The notes: a model not told the origin generated them from the sequence alone. A DNA stretch of 64,000 bases from Anaerolineae bacterium (GCA_022826865.1 JAJDUC010000028.1:147919-211918); one strand, 5' to 3'; numbered from the stretch's first letter, positions 1 through 9,849 are shown. Program-made: numbers and translations.

Positions 1-33
1 ACTGTCCTTTCAGGATTAGGGAGGGTAGAGCAT

Positions 34-1194
34 TTGAAGCTGCATGAGTATCAGTCCAAGTTCTTGTTCCGCGACTATGGCATTCCGATTCCGCAGGGCA
101 AGGTGGCAACTACGGCGGAAGACGCTTTCGAGATTGCCAGCGAACTGGGCGGTTTAGTTGTGGTGAAAGCCCAAGTGCGCGTTGGGGGACGAGGCAAAGC
201 CGGCGGCGTCAAAGTCGCGCGCGACGCGGAAGAAGCCCGGCGATATGCGGACCAGATCCTCGGCATGGAGATCAAAGGTTTGCGCGTCGAAAAAGTTCTT
301 GTCGATCCCGGCGCGGATATCAAGCAAGAGATTTATCTGGCGATCACCAATGACCGCGGCGCGGGAATGCCGCTGATCATGGCGTCTATGGAAGGCGGCA
401 TGGACATCGAAGAGCTCAATCGCGAACGGCCCGGCGCGATCATCCGCGAACATGTCGAGCCCATCCTGGGCTTGCAGAATTACCAAATGACCTATATCGC
501 CAGCGCGATGGGTTTGCCGCGCGCGCGCTGGCGCGATTTTGGCACCGTCCTCGCTGGCCTTTATGAATGTTATCTCCAAAGCGACGCTGAACTGGCTGAG
601 ATCAATCCGCTTGTGATTACCGGCGAAGGCGCTTTGCTGGCTGTCGATGGCAAAGTCATTATCGATGATAACGCTCTGTTTCGTCAGCCGGCGCTAGTTG
701 AAGATCATGACACCAGCGACGAGCAGGAATCCGAGCGGCTGGCCCGCGAGGCCGGCATCACCTATATCAAATTGGATGGCCAGATCGGCTGCATGGTGAA
801 TGGCGCCGGATTGGCGATGACCACCATGGACATGACCAAACTTTACGGCGACGACGATGGCATCGGGCCGGCGAATTTCCTCGATATCGGCGGCGGCGCG
901 ACGCCCGAGCAGGTTGCGGCCGCGCTGCGAATCATCCTCTCCGACGCCAACGTGAAATGCGTGCTCTTCAACATCTTTGGCGGCATTACCCGCTGTGACG
1001 AAGTGGCCGACGGCATCTTGACGGCCTACAACGAGGTCAAGCCGGCCGTTCCAATGATCATTCGCTTGCAAGGCACAAACGCCGCCGAAGGAAATCAAAT
1101 CATTGACGCCGCGCAGATTCCCAATATAAGCAGCGCCGAGACCTTAACGGAAGCTGCTCAGCGGGCGGTGGCAGCGGTAAAGCAGGGGGCTTGA
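34..1194 (+). CDS. sucC: Succinyl-CoA synthetase, beta subunit
   Basis: Forms with SucD the cytoplasmic enzyme that interconverts succinyl-CoA and succinate with substrate-level phosphorylation in the TCA cycle. The 386-residue product has the usual family length: an N-terminal ATP-grasp half opening with LHEYQSK, and a CoA-ligase half with FLDIGGGA (282-289) and [10 protein letters not shown] (313-322). The start is TTG at 34, chosen because a strong Shine-Dalgarno (AGGGAGG, 18-24) sits at good spacing and the N-terminus matches the family. sucD begins two bases after the stop codon, so the two are one operon. The promoter lies outside the window. Identification is secure; the nucleotide (ADP or GDP) is not decided by sequence alone. 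Confidence 0.97.
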   Translation: MKLHEYQSKFLFRDYGIPIPQGKVATTAEDAFEIASELGGLVVVKAQVRVGGRGKAGGVKVARDAEEARRYADQILGMEIKGLRVEKVLVDPGADIKQEIYLAITNDRGAGMPLIMASMEGGMDIEELNRERPGAIIREHVEPILGLQNYQMTYIASAMGLPRARWRDFGTVLAGLYECYLQSDAELAEINPLVITGEGALLAVDGKVIIDDNALFRQPALVEDHDTSDEQESERLAREAGITYIKLDGQIGCMVNGAGLAMTTMDMTKLYGDDDGIGPANFLDIGGGATPEQVAAALRIILSDANVKCVLFNIFGGITRCDEVADGILTAYNEVKPAVPMIIRLQGTNAAEGNQIIDAAQIPNISSAETLTEAAQRAVAAVKQGA

Positions 1195-1195
1195 G

Positions 1196-2053
1196 ATGTC
1201 CATATTGATCGATAGCGGGGCGAAGGTCCTGGTTCAAGGCATCACGGGTCGTCAAGGCGGTTTTCACACGAAACTGATGATGGAATACGGCACCGATGTG
1301 GCCGGTGGCGTGACGCCGGGGAAAGGCGGCGAGTGGTTCGAAGGCAAACCAGTTTTCGATACCATGCGCGCCGCGGTGGAGACGACCAACGCCGATGTCA
1401 GCCTGGTGACCGTTCCCGCGCGCTTCGCCGCGGACGCTGTCATGGAAGCGGCCGATGCCGGTATACGGCTGATCATCTGTTTGACGGAGCATATCCCAGT
1501 CGCAGATATGATGAAGGTCTTGGCATTCTGCCGCCGGCGCGGCGCCCGTTTGATCGGCCCAAACTGCCCGGGGCTTATGACGCCCGGCCAAGCGAAAGTG
1601 GGCATCATCCCGGCGATGGTGGCGGAACCGGGCAACATTGGCGTCGTCTCCAAGAGCGGCACTTTGACGTATGAAGTCGGCTTCGCCATGAAGAACCAGG
1701 GCATCGGCATCTCGACAATTGTCGGCATTGGCGGAGACCCGGTCATCGGCACCACCTTCGTCGATGTGCTGGAAATGTTTGAGAACGATCCGGAGACCGA
1801 GAAGGTCGCGCTGCTGGGCGAGATTGGCGGAAGCGCTGAAATCGCCGCGGCGGATTTTATAAAGAACGCGATGACCAAGCCGGTTGCGGCTTTTGTCGCC
1901 GGCCGCAGCGCGCCGCCCGGCAAACGGATGGGCCATGCCGGCGCGATAGTTGATGGCGGGGAAGGCTCGGCGGAAGAAAAGATCCAGGCCCTGGAAGCGG
2001 CCGGCGCGCGGGTCGCCGCCAACCCGGAGGAGATCCCCGGGCTCCTGGCCTAG
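1196..2053 (+). CDS. sucD: Succinyl-CoA synthetase, alpha subunit
   Basis: Alpha subunit of succinyl-CoA synthetase, carrying the CoA-binding Rossmann domain and the phosphohistidine. The sequence shows the opening VQGITGRQG nucleotide/CoA loop near residue 13, PNCPG in the CoA-binding half, SKSGTLTYE near 155-163, and [10 protein letters not shown], where His247 is the expected phosphorylated residue. Length 285 aa is typical. Its ATG follows the sucC stop by one base, which implies translational coupling and equal subunit production. It converges on tdk, with only about 54 bp between the two stop codons. Confidence 0.97.
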   Translation: MSILIDSGAKVLVQGITGRQGGFHTKLMMEYGTDVAGGVTPGKGGEWFEGKPVFDTMRAAVETTNADVSLVTVPARFAADAVMEAADAGIRLIICLTEHIPVADMMKVLAFCRRRGARLIGPNCPGLMTPGQAKVGIIPAMVAEPGNIGVVSKSGTLTYEVGFAMKNQGIGISTIVGIGGDPVIGTTFVDVLEMFENDPETEKVALLGEIGGSAEIAAADFIKNAMTKPVAAFVAGRSAPPGKRMGHAGAIVDGGEGSAEEKIQALEAAGARVAANPEEIPGLLA

Positions 2054-2107
2054 GCCTTTATCCATGCGCTGATCGCGGATGCGCAGGTCGCCCGCGCGGC
2101 GGCGCGC

Positions 2108-2692
2108 TTATGAGGTTTTGGCGGGCAGTACCTCGTGGTGCTGGCGGCAGCGCGCTTCGTAAGACTCTTGCGCGCCGACCATGATGATGGGGTCGTCAAC
2201 GGCGGCGGGCCGGCCATCGACGAGGCGCTGCGTACGGCTTGCGTTTTCTCCGCATACGACACAGATCGCGTGCAATTTGACCACTTCCTCGGCGATGCTC
2301 AATAAACGGGGCATGGCGCCAAAGGGTTCGCCCCGAAAATCTGTATCGAGGCCGGCAATAATCACACGAATGTTATGCGCCTCCACCAAAGTCTGTACAA
2401 TTTCCACGATGGCGCGGTCAAAGAATTGCGCTTCATCAATGGCGACAACCGTTGTCTCGTCGTTGGCCAATTCCAGAATTTCCCTTGAGGAATCAACCGC
2501 GACCGCCTCAACCGATTGCCCGGTGTGGCTGGTTATGCGCTGTATGCCATAGCGGTCGTCGATCTTCGGCTTGAAGACCTTGACCTTTTGTCTGGCGATA
2601 ATGGCGCGGCGGACGCGGCGGATCAATTCTTCGGTTTTGCCGCAGAACATGCTGCCGCAGATGACTTCGATGCGTCCGGCTTCGTGTTTCAT
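2108..2692 (-). CDS. tdk: Thymidine kinase (type II)
   Basis: Phosphorylates thymidine to dTMP with ATP in the salvage pathway. Visible are the P-loop [10 protein letters not shown] (13-22), the Walker-B-like AIDEAQFF near residue 84, and a structural zinc site made of CVVC and a C-terminal CRQH pair, all features of the type II (TK1-like) family. Length 194 aa is normal. It is the distal gene of the minus-strand group rplU-rpmA-rpmE-tdk; an rpmE-tdk neighbourhood is also seen in other bacteria. There is a gap of about 125 bp to rpmE in which I see no clear terminator, so co-transcription is possible. Confidence 0.95.
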   Translation of the reverse strand: MKHEAGRIEVICGSMFCGKTEELIRRVRRAIIARQKVKVFKPKIDDRYGIQRITSHTGQSVEAVAVDSSREILELANDETTVVAIDEAQFFDRAIVEIVQTLVEAHNIRVIIAGLDTDFRGEPFGAMPRLLSIAEEVVKLHAICVVCGENASRTQRLVDGRPAAVDDPIIMVGAQESYEARCRQHHEVLPAKTS

Positions 2693-2816
2693 TCGCCGTC
2701 ACCTCAGCTGCAAGGCCCCTGAGAAGCTTGCTGCGCCGCCACACGACCGACGATATGCAAAGTCAAACAGCGGCCAACCTGAAAGCTTGACCGTAAGGCA
2801 AGGCACATAGTCATTC

Positions 2817-3275
2817 TTAATTGTTGAGTTGATAACCCTTGGCGCGCAGGCTCTTGCGCATGTCGCTCACGACCTTGCGTCCGATGCCCTGGATCGCCAA
2901 AATGCTATTGTCGTCGTCTTCATCGCCGAGCCGATCAAGCACGTCGCCGACGATGGCGATGCCATTGGCTTCCAGGATGTTGGTATAACGCGCGCCGATA
3001 TCCAAATCCTTGATTGGCAGATCAAGCGGCGTACGGTCGGCCGCGACCTTGTCCAGTTGTGTGCGGATTTCGTCGCGCTGCTGCAAGCGCTTGATGAACT
3101 TGTCGACGCGGCCTTCGGTATCGACGATGCGCTGTTCGCCGGTATAGAAGGGGTGACAGTTAGAACAGATTTCAACCGTCAGCGTGTCGACTGTGGAGCC
3201 GGTCGTCCAGGTTGTGCCGCAGGTCATGCAGCGCACTGGCGTTTCATGCCATGCGGGATGGATTCCCTGTTTCAT
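2817..3275 (-). CDS. rpmE: Ribosomal protein L31 with C-terminal alpha-CTD-like domain
   Basis: Residues 1-66 are a zinc-binding L31 of the large ribosomal subunit, with Cys16, Cys19, Cys37, Cys40 and the family signature [17 protein letters not shown]. Ordinary L31 ends near here at 65-80 residues. This protein is 152 aa and continues, after a charged linker (65-85), into a segment (86-150) that aligns with the C-terminal domain of RNA polymerase alpha: [16 protein letters not shown], then [10 protein letters not shown], then [12 protein letters not shown]. Arg96, Asn99, Gly132 and Lys134 correspond to DNA-contact positions R265, N268, G296 and K298 of E. coli alpha. The reading frame is continuous, so this is a true fusion. 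It lies between rpmA and tdk. Function of the added domain is unknown. Confidence 0.9.
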   Translation of the reverse strand: MKQGIHPAWHETPVRCMTCGTTWTTGSTVDTLTVEICSNCHPFYTGEQRIVDTEGRVDKFIKRLQQRDEIRTQLDKVAADRTPLDLPIKDLDIGARYTNILEANGIAIVGDVLDRLGDEDDDNSILAIQGIGRKVVSDMRKSLRAKGYQLNN

Positions 3276-3333
3276 GTTTACCTCCGCGCATTTGCGGCTT
3301 TTTCAAGTGGCGCAAATGACTTCTGCTGCAAAA

Positions 3334-3621
3334 TTAGTTGAGGGCCTGCCCGGTCTTTTCATGCGCGTCGTAAACTGAAATGCGCTTCTGCCCTTTGCGT
3401 CCGCGCATCGTTTCGAAAGTCACGAAGCCGGCGCGCGTCGCATAGATGGTGTAATCTTTGCCCATGCCGACGCCTTCGCCCGGGTGGAATCTGCTGCCGC
3501 GCTGTCGCACAATGATGTTGCCTGGTATGACGAACTGCCCGCCATAATTCTTGACTCCCAGCCGCTTCGACTGGCTGTCGCGCCCGTTGCTCGACGAGCC
3601 GCCGCCTTTTTTGTGTGCCAT
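3334..3621 (-). CDS. rpmA: Ribosomal protein L27
   Basis: Large-subunit protein whose N-terminal tail reaches toward the peptidyl-transferase centre. The 95-residue product begins [20 protein letters not shown], a near-perfect family N-terminus without the cleavable extension seen in Firmicutes, and contains [12 protein letters not shown] and GVGMGKDYT. The frame is open upstream to 3810, but the ATG at 3621 is preceded by AGGAG at good spacing and is the conserved start. It follows rplU, as in most bacteria, with about 20 bp between them. Confidence 0.97.
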   Translation of the reverse strand: MAHKKGGGSSSNGRDSQSKRLGVKNYGGQFVIPGNIIVRQRGSRFHPGEGVGMGKDYTIYATRAGFVTFETMRGRKGQKRISVYDAHEKTGQALN

Positions 3622-3643
3622 TGTCGTTTGCTCCTTCTCGCGC

Positions 3644-3955
3644 CTAGGTTTTGATGTCGTCGATGCGCAGCCGCGTATAATACTGGCGATGTCCCTGCTT
3701 GCGGCGATAGTTTGTACGCTGCCGATATTTGTAGACGATGATCTTCTTGCCACGGAATTGCTCGACAACTGTCGCAGAAACCGACGCGCCTTCAACCCGA
3801 GGCCGGCCAATCATGGTGTCGCCTTCGTTCACAAGCAAAAGCACGTCAGATATCTCAATCGCGTCGCCGACGGCATTTGGCAGGCGGTCGACGTCAATTG
3901 TCGCGCCCACTTCAGCTCGATATTGTTTGCCGCCGCTTCGAATAATTGCGTACAT
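3644..3955 (-). CDS. rplU: Ribosomal protein L21
   Basis: Large-subunit 23S rRNA-binding protein, 103 aa. It opens [17 protein letters not shown] and carries the [25 protein letters not shown] signature of the family. The ATG at 3955 is preceded by a GGAG ribosome-binding site; the open frame further upstream is the untranslated leader. It is the first gene of the rplU-rpmA-rpmE-tdk group and has its own promoter about 115-145 bp upstream. Confidence 0.97.
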   Translation of the reverse strand: MYAIIRSGGKQYRAEVGATIDVDRLPNAVGDAIEISDVLLLVNEGDTMIGRPRVEGASVSATVVEQFRGKKIIVYKYRQRTNYRRKQGHRQYYTRLRIDDIKT

Positions 3956-4072
3956 GCGTTTCTTCTCCAACCTTCGCTTGGGTTCACCGAGGCGAATGTC
4001 CGGCAGGACTCCGCTCACGGGGAAAATTGGCTTTACAGCAAAAGCCCCACTGTTTCCGGCAGGGCATCGCAT

Positions 4073-4102
4073 ATTGTAGACGAGAGCGCCGCATGAGGTC
4101 AA
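4073..4102 (-). promoter_or_regulatory. Sigma-70-type promoter of rplU
   Basis: Read on the minus strand, TTGACC (4102-4097) and TACAAT (4078-4073) are separated by 18 bp, a near-consensus housekeeping promoter. It predicts a leader of about 110 nt before rplU. The leader contains a small hairpin, GGCTTT/AAAGCC around a 6-nt loop, near 4030-4047, which could be an autoregulatory ribosomal-protein leader, but I do not recognise a known class. Confidence 0.65.
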
Positions 4103-4162
4103 GCGTCAGTTTCTTCGGTACTGTATCAAAGTCGGTTGCATTTCTTCAAATACCGACGATTT

Positions 4163-4262
4163 GGTAGGGGCGACTGACGGGCTGTGTCCACGCGCCCCGG
4201 TGAGTCGCCCAATATCGATCCTGTTCGTACCCATTCGGGCGATCCACCGGATCGCCCCTACC
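4163..4262. repeat. Palindromic intergenic repeat with TAGGGGCGA ends
   Basis: A 100-bp element bounded by perfect 11-bp terminal inverted repeats, GGTAGGGGCGA (4163-4173) and TCGCCCCTACC (4252-4262). Inside are two hairpins: GGGCGACT (4168-4175) with AGTCGCCC (4203-4210), and GGGCGATCC (4237-4245) with GGATCGCCC (4249-4257) around a 3-nt loop. It lies between the upstream side of rplU and the 3' end of queA. The same (T)AGGGGCG...CGCCCCT architecture recurs at 58.8 and 61.4 kb, so it is a dispersed repeat family, resembling small non-autonomous elements. Confidence 0.75.
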
Positions 4263-4327
4263 AGACTATTTCAACCGAAATGGATACACTACCGTTTCTT
4301 CGCAAGCCGGGCGCATGCCAGGCGCAT

Positions 4328-5395
4328 TCAGACGATGAACATGGCGTCGCCGAAAGAATAAAAGCGGTAATCCAGCGCTTTCGCAGTTTCATAGGTCTTG
4401 AGGATTGACTCGCGCCCGGCGAAGGCGCTTATCATCAGCAGCAGCGTCGACCTTGGCAGGTGAAAATTTGTAATCATCGCGTCGACGGCGCGCCAGCGAT
4501 AACCGGGATAGATGAACAGGCGTGTTTGCGCCGAAAATTCGGCGACATGGCGTCGCTGGCAAGCGCCGTTTTCCTGCGCCGGAGGCGCCGAGTCTGGGCT
4601 AGAGGTTCCCACCGCGGCGCTTTCAAGAGTTCGCGCCGAGGTCGTGCCAACAGCGATGATCCGCCCGCCCGCGCGCGCCGCCGTGTTGATGATTTCCGCG
4701 TTGTTCGCGTCCAGCCGGGCGTATTCGCTGTGCATCCGGTGATCTTGAACGCGCAGCGCGCGGACCGGCTGAAATGTATCCAAACCGATATGCAGGGTGC
4801 ATGTGGCCAGCTTGACCTCTTTCCGAGTCAACCGGTCCAGCAATTCAGGCGTGAAATGCAAGCCGGCGGTTGGCGCCGCCGCCGATCCATCCACCGCGCT
4901 GTAGACAGTCTGATAGCGTTCGTCGTTGACCGGGCGTTCGCGGATGTAAGGCGGCAGCGGCATTTCGCCGATATCCGGCAGGAGCCCATCAATCGGGCGA
5001 TCAAAGACGACGATGCGACGAGAAGACTCCAAGGTCTCCACGACCCTACAGGAGATTTCGCTATTCTCAATCGTCAGCCGCATGCCCGCCCGGACATTGC
5101 GCCCCCCGACAAGGGCCTCCCAAGTCAGATCATTCAGTCGCTTCAGGAGCAGAATCTCGACCGCGCCGCCAGTCTCCGCCTTGCGCGCGCGCAAACGCGC
5201 CGGAATCACGCGTGTATTGTTCAGGACCAGGACATCGTTGGGCGCCAGCATATCCCCGATGTCGTGAAAACGATGGTGGGATAGCGCGCCGCTCGCCCGG
5301 TCCAGACGCAGCAGTTTCGCCGAGTCCCGAGGCGTCGCCGGCGTCTGCGCGATGTAGCGCGCGGGCAATTCAAAATCGAAATCGGCGAGTTTCAT
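4328..5395 (-). CDS. queA: S-adenosylmethionine:tRNA ribosyltransferase-isomerase
   Basis: Transfers and isomerises the ribosyl group of SAM onto 7-aminomethyl-7-deazaguanine in tRNA, making epoxyqueuosine. The product (355 aa) begins [19 protein letters not shown] and has [11 protein letters not shown] and [10 protein letters not shown], which are family signatures, as well as the C-terminal [19 protein letters not shown]. The start is the ATG at 5393-5395, which overlaps the ruvB stop as ATGA, implying translational coupling. A ruvB-queA pair is a common bacterial arrangement. The frame is open upstream inside ruvB, but that extension is not conserved. Confidence 0.96.
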   Translation of the reverse strand: MKLADFDFELPARYIAQTPATPRDSAKLLRLDRASGALSHHRFHDIGDMLAPNDVLVLNNTRVIPARLRARKAETGGAVEILLLKRLNDLTWEALVGGRNVRAGMRLTIENSEISCRVVETLESSRRIVVFDRPIDGLLPDIGEMPLPPYIRERPVNDERYQTVYSAVDGSAAAPTAGLHFTPELLDRLTRKEVKLATCTLHIGLDTFQPVRALRVQDHRMHSEYARLDANNAEIINTAARAGGRIIAVGTTSARTLESAAVGTSSPDSAPPAQENGACQRRHVAEFSAQTRLFIYPGYRWRAVDAMITNFHLPRSTLLLMISAFAGRESILKTYETAKALDYRFYSFGDAMFIV

Positions 5396-6423
5396 AATAG
5401 GCGCTGCTGGGCCGTGTCCGAATCGTCGGGGTATTCGATGTTGAGATGACGATAGGCATGCGCTGTGCAAGTGCGCCCGCGCGGCGTGCGGTCAATGAAA
5501 CCCAACTGAATCAGGTAGGGCTCATAAACATCCATGATGGTCGCGCTGTCTTCGCTAATGGCCGCGGCAATGGTGTCCAGGCCGACGGGACCGCCGCTGA
5601 ACTTTTCAATTATCGTGCTCAGGATTCGTCGATCAACTTCGTCCAGGCCGAGTTCGTCAATCTCCAGCAGCGCCAGCGCGTCCTGTGTCACATTCAAGGT
5701 GATCACGCCGTCGGCCCGCGCTTCGGCATAATCGCGGACGCGGCGAAGCAGACGCAAGCCGACGCGAGGCGTGCCGCGCGCGCGCAGAGCGATCTCGGTT
5801 GCGCCCTCGGCGCTGATAACGACGTCCAGGAGTTTGGCGGCTCGCAGAACGATTTTTTCCATCGCCGCCTCGTCATAGAAGTCGAGACGAAAGCGCGCGC
5901 CGAAGCGATCGCGCAGGGGCGCGGCCAGAAGCGCGAGCCGAGTTGTCGCGCCGATAACGGTGAATCGCGGCAGGTTGAGCCGGAGCGTCTTGGCCGCCGG
6001 TCCTTTGCCGATGACGATATCGAGAACGAAATCCTCCATGGCCGGGTAGAGGATCTCTTCCACCGCCTTGCCCAGGCGATGCACCTCATCAATAAACAAG
6101 ATGTCGCCTTGCTTGAGATGCGTCAAGATTGAGGCCAGGTCGCCGGCGCGCTCAATCGCCGGTCCGGCGGTGATGCGGATGTTGGTCCCCACTTCATTGG
6201 AAATGACATAGGCTAGCGAGGTCTTGCCCAGGCCGGGCGGACCGTAGAAGAGGATATGGTCGATGGGTTCAGCGCGGGCGGCGGCGGCATCAATTATGAT
6301 GCTTAGATTCTCCCGAACGCGGTCTTGCCCGACGATATCCGCCAATTGACGCGGTCTTAAGGCGATGTTGTCGCGTTCAGGGCGGCGTTCCTTGCCGCTG
6401 ACAATGCGCTCTTCCCCGGCCAT
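5392..6423 (-). CDS. ruvB: Holliday junction branch migration helicase RuvB
   Basis: AAA+ motor that drives branch migration with RuvA on DNA recombination intermediates. Walker A GPPGLGKT (61-68), Walker B DEVHRL (from 112), sensor 1 GATTR, arginine-finger region APLRDRFG and the C-terminal winged helix ending [15 protein letters not shown] are all present. Length 343 aa is typical. ruvA and ruvC are not adjacent. It overlaps queA by 4 bp and is transcribed away from upp. Confidence 0.97.
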   Translation of the reverse strand: MAGEERIVSGKERRPERDNIALRPRQLADIVGQDRVRENLSIIIDAAAARAEPIDHILFYGPPGLGKTSLAYVISNEVGTNIRITAGPAIERAGDLASILTHLKQGDILFIDEVHRLGKAVEEILYPAMEDFVLDIVIGKGPAAKTLRLNLPRFTVIGATTRLALLAAPLRDRFGARFRLDFYDEAAMEKIVLRAAKLLDVVISAEGATEIALRARGTPRVGLRLLRRVRDYAEARADGVITLNVTQDALALLEIDELGLDEVDRRILSTIIEKFSGGPVGLDTIAAAISEDSATIMDVYEPYLIQLGFIDRTPRGRTCTAHAYRHLNIEYPDDSDTAQQRLL

Positions 6424-6493
6424 CGGTCACCGCATTCGATTCTGCCCGATCGCCAATGAGTATAGACTAGCGGATTAGGGAATCAATGCTTGC

Positions 6494-6522
6494 TTTACAG
6501 ACCTGGGCGCAGCCCGTACACT
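6494..6522 (+). promoter_or_regulatory. Promoter of upp
   Basis: TTTACA (6494-6499) and TACACT (6517-6522) are separated by 17 bp. Transcription would begin near 6529, about 30 nt before the upp ATG at 6558. This also argues against the longer in-frame start at 6486, which would lie upstream of the promoter. Confidence 0.55.
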
Positions 6523-6557
6523 TGGTACAGAAAGCATGCAGAAAGGACGCGGCCCCC

Positions 6558-7184
6558 ATGTCGTCGAATTTGCGCATCTCGTCTCATCCGCTGGTGAAAC
6601 ACAAACTGACGGTCTTGCGCGATATCGCGACCGATCATCGGAAGTTCCGCGAATTGGTGCGCGAGCTGGCGCTGCTTTTATGCTATGAAGCGACGCAGGA
6701 TCTGAGATTGGCGCCGGCGACGGTGAATACGCCGATGGGGGAGGCCTCCGGCTGGGAAGCCAGCGAGGTCATCGGTCTTGTGCCGATTCTGCGGGCCGGC
6801 TTGGGCTTGGTTGACGGCATCCAGGAATTGCTGCCGACCGTGCAAGTCTGGCATATTGGTTTATATCGGGACGAGGAAACTCTGCGGCCGGTCGAGTATT
6901 ACAACAAGCTGCCGGATGAACCCACGGTACAGGTTTGTCTCGTGCTCGATCCGATGCTCGCTACCGGCGGTTCCGCCATCGCCACCGTCAACATATTGAA
7001 GCGCTGGGGCGCGCGACGCATCAAGTATCTTGGCATTTTGGCGGCGCCCGAAGGCGTTGAGGCGCTTTCCGAGGCGCACCCGGATGTGCCGATCCACGTG
7101 GCGGAATTGGACGAGAGGCTCAACGATATCGGTTTCATTGTGCCGGGCCTTGGCGACGCCGGCGACCGCATGTTTGGCACCTGA
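6558..7184 (+). CDS. upp: Uracil phosphoribosyltransferase
   Basis: Condenses uracil with PRPP to give UMP in pyrimidine salvage. The 208-residue product shows [12 protein letters not shown] at the N-terminus, the uracil/PRPP region [13 protein letters not shown], the PRPP loop [11 protein letters not shown], and the C-terminal [16 protein letters not shown]. The chosen ATG at 6558 has a GAAAGGA ribosome-binding site and matches the conserved N-terminus. The next gene overlaps its stop codon by one base. Confidence 0.96.
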   Translation: MSSNLRISSHPLVKHKLTVLRDIATDHRKFRELVRELALLLCYEATQDLRLAPATVNTPMGEASGWEASEVIGLVPILRAGLGLVDGIQELLPTVQVWHIGLYRDEETLRPVEYYNKLPDEPTVQVCLVLDPMLATGGSAIATVNILKRWGARRIKYLGILAAPEGVEALSEAHPDVPIHVAELDERLNDIGFIVPGLGDAGDRMFGT

Positions 7185-8275
7185 TGCTGCGCCTTTTCGC
7201 CTTTGTCATCGTCTTTAATACCGCGCTGGCGGCCGCCTTGGCGGTTATTCCGATTGCGCAATTCCTCAGCTTTCGCTTTGGCGTCATCTCCGTTCCCGGA
7301 GGGCGCCGGCAGGAACCCATTCCCATGCCGAAGCTGGGCGGGGTGGCCATTTTCATCGGCTTTGCCCTTGGCATCCTTGTAGCGCAGTTCGTTCCCATCG
7401 AGCGGAGCGACGAGCTCGAGATTCTTCGCCTCAGCGGGCTGATCCTCGGCGGCCTGGTTGTCTTCCTGCTCGGTGTCCTCGACGATGTATTTGATCTCAA
7501 TTATGTGCATATATTCATCGGACAGATTCTGACCTCGGCAATTGCTATTGCCTTTCAGATCTTCATCGAGTTCTTCAACAACCCATTCACCGGCTTGCAG
7601 ACCGATCCATGGTCGCCGGTTGTCACGGTGGCGCTGACCTTGTTCTGGCTCGTGCTCATGATGAATACGGTCAACTTGCTGGATGGATCGGACGGTCTGG
7701 CTGGCGGCATCGCCTTGATCGCCGGGATTGTCCTGTTTCTGAACAGCGCCTTCCGGCAGCAGCCCCCCCAGACCAGCGTCAGCCTGCTGCCGCTGGCTCT
7801 GACCGGGTCGCTTCTCGGCTTTTTGATTCACAACTTTTATCCGGCTCGCGTCTACATGGGCGGAAGCGCCTGGTTCCTTGGATATGCGCTGGGTACGCTC
7901 AGCATCATCGGCGGGGCCAAGATGGCGACCATTCTGCTGGTTATGGGATTGCCCCTGATGGACTTGGGCTGGCAACTGGTCAACCGCCTGCGGCATGGCA
8001 GCAATCCCTTCCAGGGCGACCGCGGGCATCTGCATTTCCGACTGCTCGACACCGGCATTTTCACGCCGCGTCAGGTCGCCCTAGGTTATTATGCCATTTG
8101 CGCGCTTTTTGGCTTTCTGACCCTGGTGACAACCAGCCAAATGTTCAAGTTCATCGCCTTTGCCGTCATGCTCAGCTGCATCGCCATCGGCTTTGTCTTC
8201 ATCGGCCGCCTTTCCGCCTTGAGAGAAGATTATACGAGATCTTCCCCCGATTCTTCATCGTCGGCCGCGCCCTAA
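7184..8275 (+). CDS. WecA/MraY-family sugar-phosphate transferase (membrane)
   Basis: A 363-residue polytopic membrane protein of glycosyltransferase family 4, which links a sugar-1-phosphate from a UDP-sugar to undecaprenyl phosphate at the inner membrane. Signatures include PKLGGVAIF near 47, the metal-binding GVLDDVFDL near 102, NTVNLLDGSDGLAGG (~162-176), and GDRGHLHFRLLDTG in the cytoplasmic His-loop. The pattern is closer to WecA/TagO than to MraY, suggesting a start step for a surface polymer rather than peptidoglycan, but this is inference. Its ATG overlaps the upp stop by one base, and its stop overlaps that of the convergent downstream gene. Confidence 0.88.
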   Translation: MLRLFAFVIVFNTALAAALAVIPIAQFLSFRFGVISVPGGRRQEPIPMPKLGGVAIFIGFALGILVAQFVPIERSDELEILRLSGLILGGLVVFLLGVLDDVFDLNYVHIFIGQILTSAIAIAFQIFIEFFNNPFTGLQTDPWSPVVTVALTLFWLVLMMNTVNLLDGSDGLAGGIALIAGIVLFLNSAFRQQPPQTSVSLLPLALTGSLLGFLIHNFYPARVYMGGSAWFLGYALGTLSIIGGAKMATILLVMGLPLMDLGWQLVNRLRHGSNPFQGDRGHLHFRLLDTGIFTPRQVALGYYAICALFGFLTLVTTSQMFKFIAFAVMLSCIAIGFVFIGRLSALREDYTRSSPDSSSSAAP

Positions 8276-9849
8276 TCGTCTTCCAGGTCTTCGTAGCGCA
8301 ACTCTTCGTCCATAAGGTCCTTGTCTCGATCGTTGGCGGCCTTTTTCCGTTGGGATGGCTTGGGCGCGGGGCGCATGCGGCGGGCATGGCGAGGGCGACG
8401 CTCAGCTGCGACCGGCTCTTCCTCAGATTCCCCGGCCGCCGCAGCAGCGGCCGGACCTCGCCAGCTTGCTGCATCTCGCTCGCCGGCGGCGTCTTTGCCC
8501 CGGCTTGGAGATCCGGGCGCCGCGAAGGGTCTCGCGAAGGGTTCGTCTTGTGCCGTCTCGCGCGCAGCCGGCGACAGCTCCGCGGCTTCATCGGGCAGGT
8601 CTTCTTTGACAAAGGGACGCTGGAAGGGCGCGCGCGCTTCGAATGCGGCCTCGCCGTCCCCGGGATTTGGCTCTGGCGTCGTCTTGGAATCGCCAGTGGC
8701 CACTCGTTGCGGACGCGGTTCCGGTTCTTGAAGAATTGTCATCCCGGCCGATTCTATTCCGAGCTTTTGTTTCTCTTGCGGCGGCTTGGCTGGCGCGAGA
8801 TGACGCTTCTCTGCCTCGGCAGCTATTGCCGCGGCCGCCGGATTTGCGGACGGCGCAGCAACAACCGCGGCTACAGTCCGGCTGATCGGCTCCCGGCCCG
8901 GTGGGCCGGGGATCGGCAGCTTCAAGTCGTATACGCTTTTGGGCGCTTTTGGATCTTTGGGCTGCGGCTCGTCCGCGCGCGCCTCCCGGCGCTCAGGTCT
9001 GGCGCTGCTCTTGAATTGCTGCGCTTCTCGCCGCGTCAGCGTAATCATCTTGCCATCAGTAAATGCGGCGCTTTTTCCCGTTAGCCGTTCAACCGCAGCT
9101 TCAAGACTGCCCAGCGCAAGCACAGCGACGAGATTGATCAGCGCAATCTGCAGAGTTACCAAACTGAGATTGCTGAGGACGCCTTCCATGGCGCCTGCGA
9201 ATTCTGCGTTTGCCGCGCCGCCGATCAGCAAGATAAGCAAGAGGGAGACGACTGCGAGGCCGGTCTTCTTGCTCGCGCGAGCATGACTTGACGGCGCTGG
9301 GTACATCGTGTTGGCAATTGTGAATGCCAGGTAAAACCAGAGCCAAAAATCGGCCGTTTTGGCAAGCGTCGAGATGGCGAGCAGCAGATCGTCCAGGTTG
9401 CCAGGCGCGGCAATGCTCACTAGCGATTGCCAGTTGAAAATGTAAGCGCCGATTGCCCAAAGCGCGGTCAGCCCCAGGGCCAGCGGCGTCGCGCCGATGA
9501 TGAGGCGCTTTACGACGCCTGTCTCAGCTGCGATTCGGATGAAGTTGAGTCGCAATTCGCCGATATCTTGCGGTTCGGGAAACTGTATGGCGCGCTCGGC
9601 CCAGACATTGAGCAGGCCAGCCGCCAGCCAGCGTGCAAGCTCGTGCAGCAGGATGCCGGGCAAGAACAAAATATAATAGAGAATCGTGGTGGTCCGGTTA
9701 TCCTGGGTCAGCAGCCAGCCGACTTTGAAAAGATGTTGATGCAGCCAGCGTTCAGTCCGGCGAAAGACATAGAGCAGCAGCCCCAGCAGAGCGACATGCG
9801 CCAGAAAACTCAGTTCAGCCAGTTCAATTGTCCTTCGCGTTTGAAGCAA
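8272..9849 (-). CDS. Membrane protein with degenerate M50-like motif and long disordered tail
   Basis: A 525-residue protein of unknown function. Residues 1-260 hold about six hydrophobic segments; the second reads LLHELARWLAAGLL (67-80), like the HExxH helix of site-2 proteases (M50) but with Arg in place of the second His, so zinc catalysis is doubtful. From about 285 to the end the chain is Pro/Ala/Glu/Arg rich and probably disordered, ending in an acidic tail. The start is TTG at 9849, overlapping the 3' end of tpiA by 26 bp, so it is likely read as the last gene of gap-pgk-tpiA. Its stop overlaps that of the convergent transferase gene. Confidence 0.7.
   Translation of the reverse strand: MLQTRRTIELAELSFLAHVALLGLLLYVFRRTERWLHQHLFKVGWLLTQDNRTTTILYYILFLPGILLHELARWLAAGLLNVWAERAIQFPEPQDIGELRLNFIRIAAETGVVKRLIIGATPLALGLTALWAIGAYIFNWQSLVSIAAPGNLDDLLLAISTLAKTADFWLWFYLAFTIANTMYPAPSSHARASKKTGLAVVSLLLILLIGGAANAEFAGAMEGVLSNLSLVTLQIALINLVAVLALGSLEAAVERLTGKSAAFTDGKMITLTRREAQQFKSSARPERREARADEPQPKDPKAPKSVYDLKLPIPGPPGREPISRTVAAVVAAPSANPAAAAIAAEAEKRHLAPAKPPQEKQKLGIESAGMTILQEPEPRPQRVATGDSKTTPEPNPGDGEAAFEARAPFQRPFVKEDLPDEAAELSPAARETAQDEPFARPFAAPGSPSRGKDAAGERDAASWRGPAAAAAAGESEEEPVAAERRPRHARRMRPAPKPSQRKKAANDRDKDLMDEELRYEDLEDD

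Noticed and set aside
1100..2065. 321-codon open frame opposite sucD
   Set aside because: Shadow of sucD on the other strand; no recognisable domain, and sucD is certain.
3956..4072. Known ribosomal-protein leader element before rplU
   Set aside because: A small hairpin is present but I could not match it to a described L21 leader, so it is mentioned only within the promoter entry.
6899..8035. 378-codon minus-strand frame opposite upp and the WecA-like gene
   Set aside because: Gln/Asp/Arg-rich translation with no domain pattern, lying fully across two real plus-strand genes.
7609..9084. 491-codon plus-strand frame across the WecA-like gene and the M50-like gene
   Set aside because: Composition is a typical GC-biased shadow and it crosses two well-supported genes in other frames.
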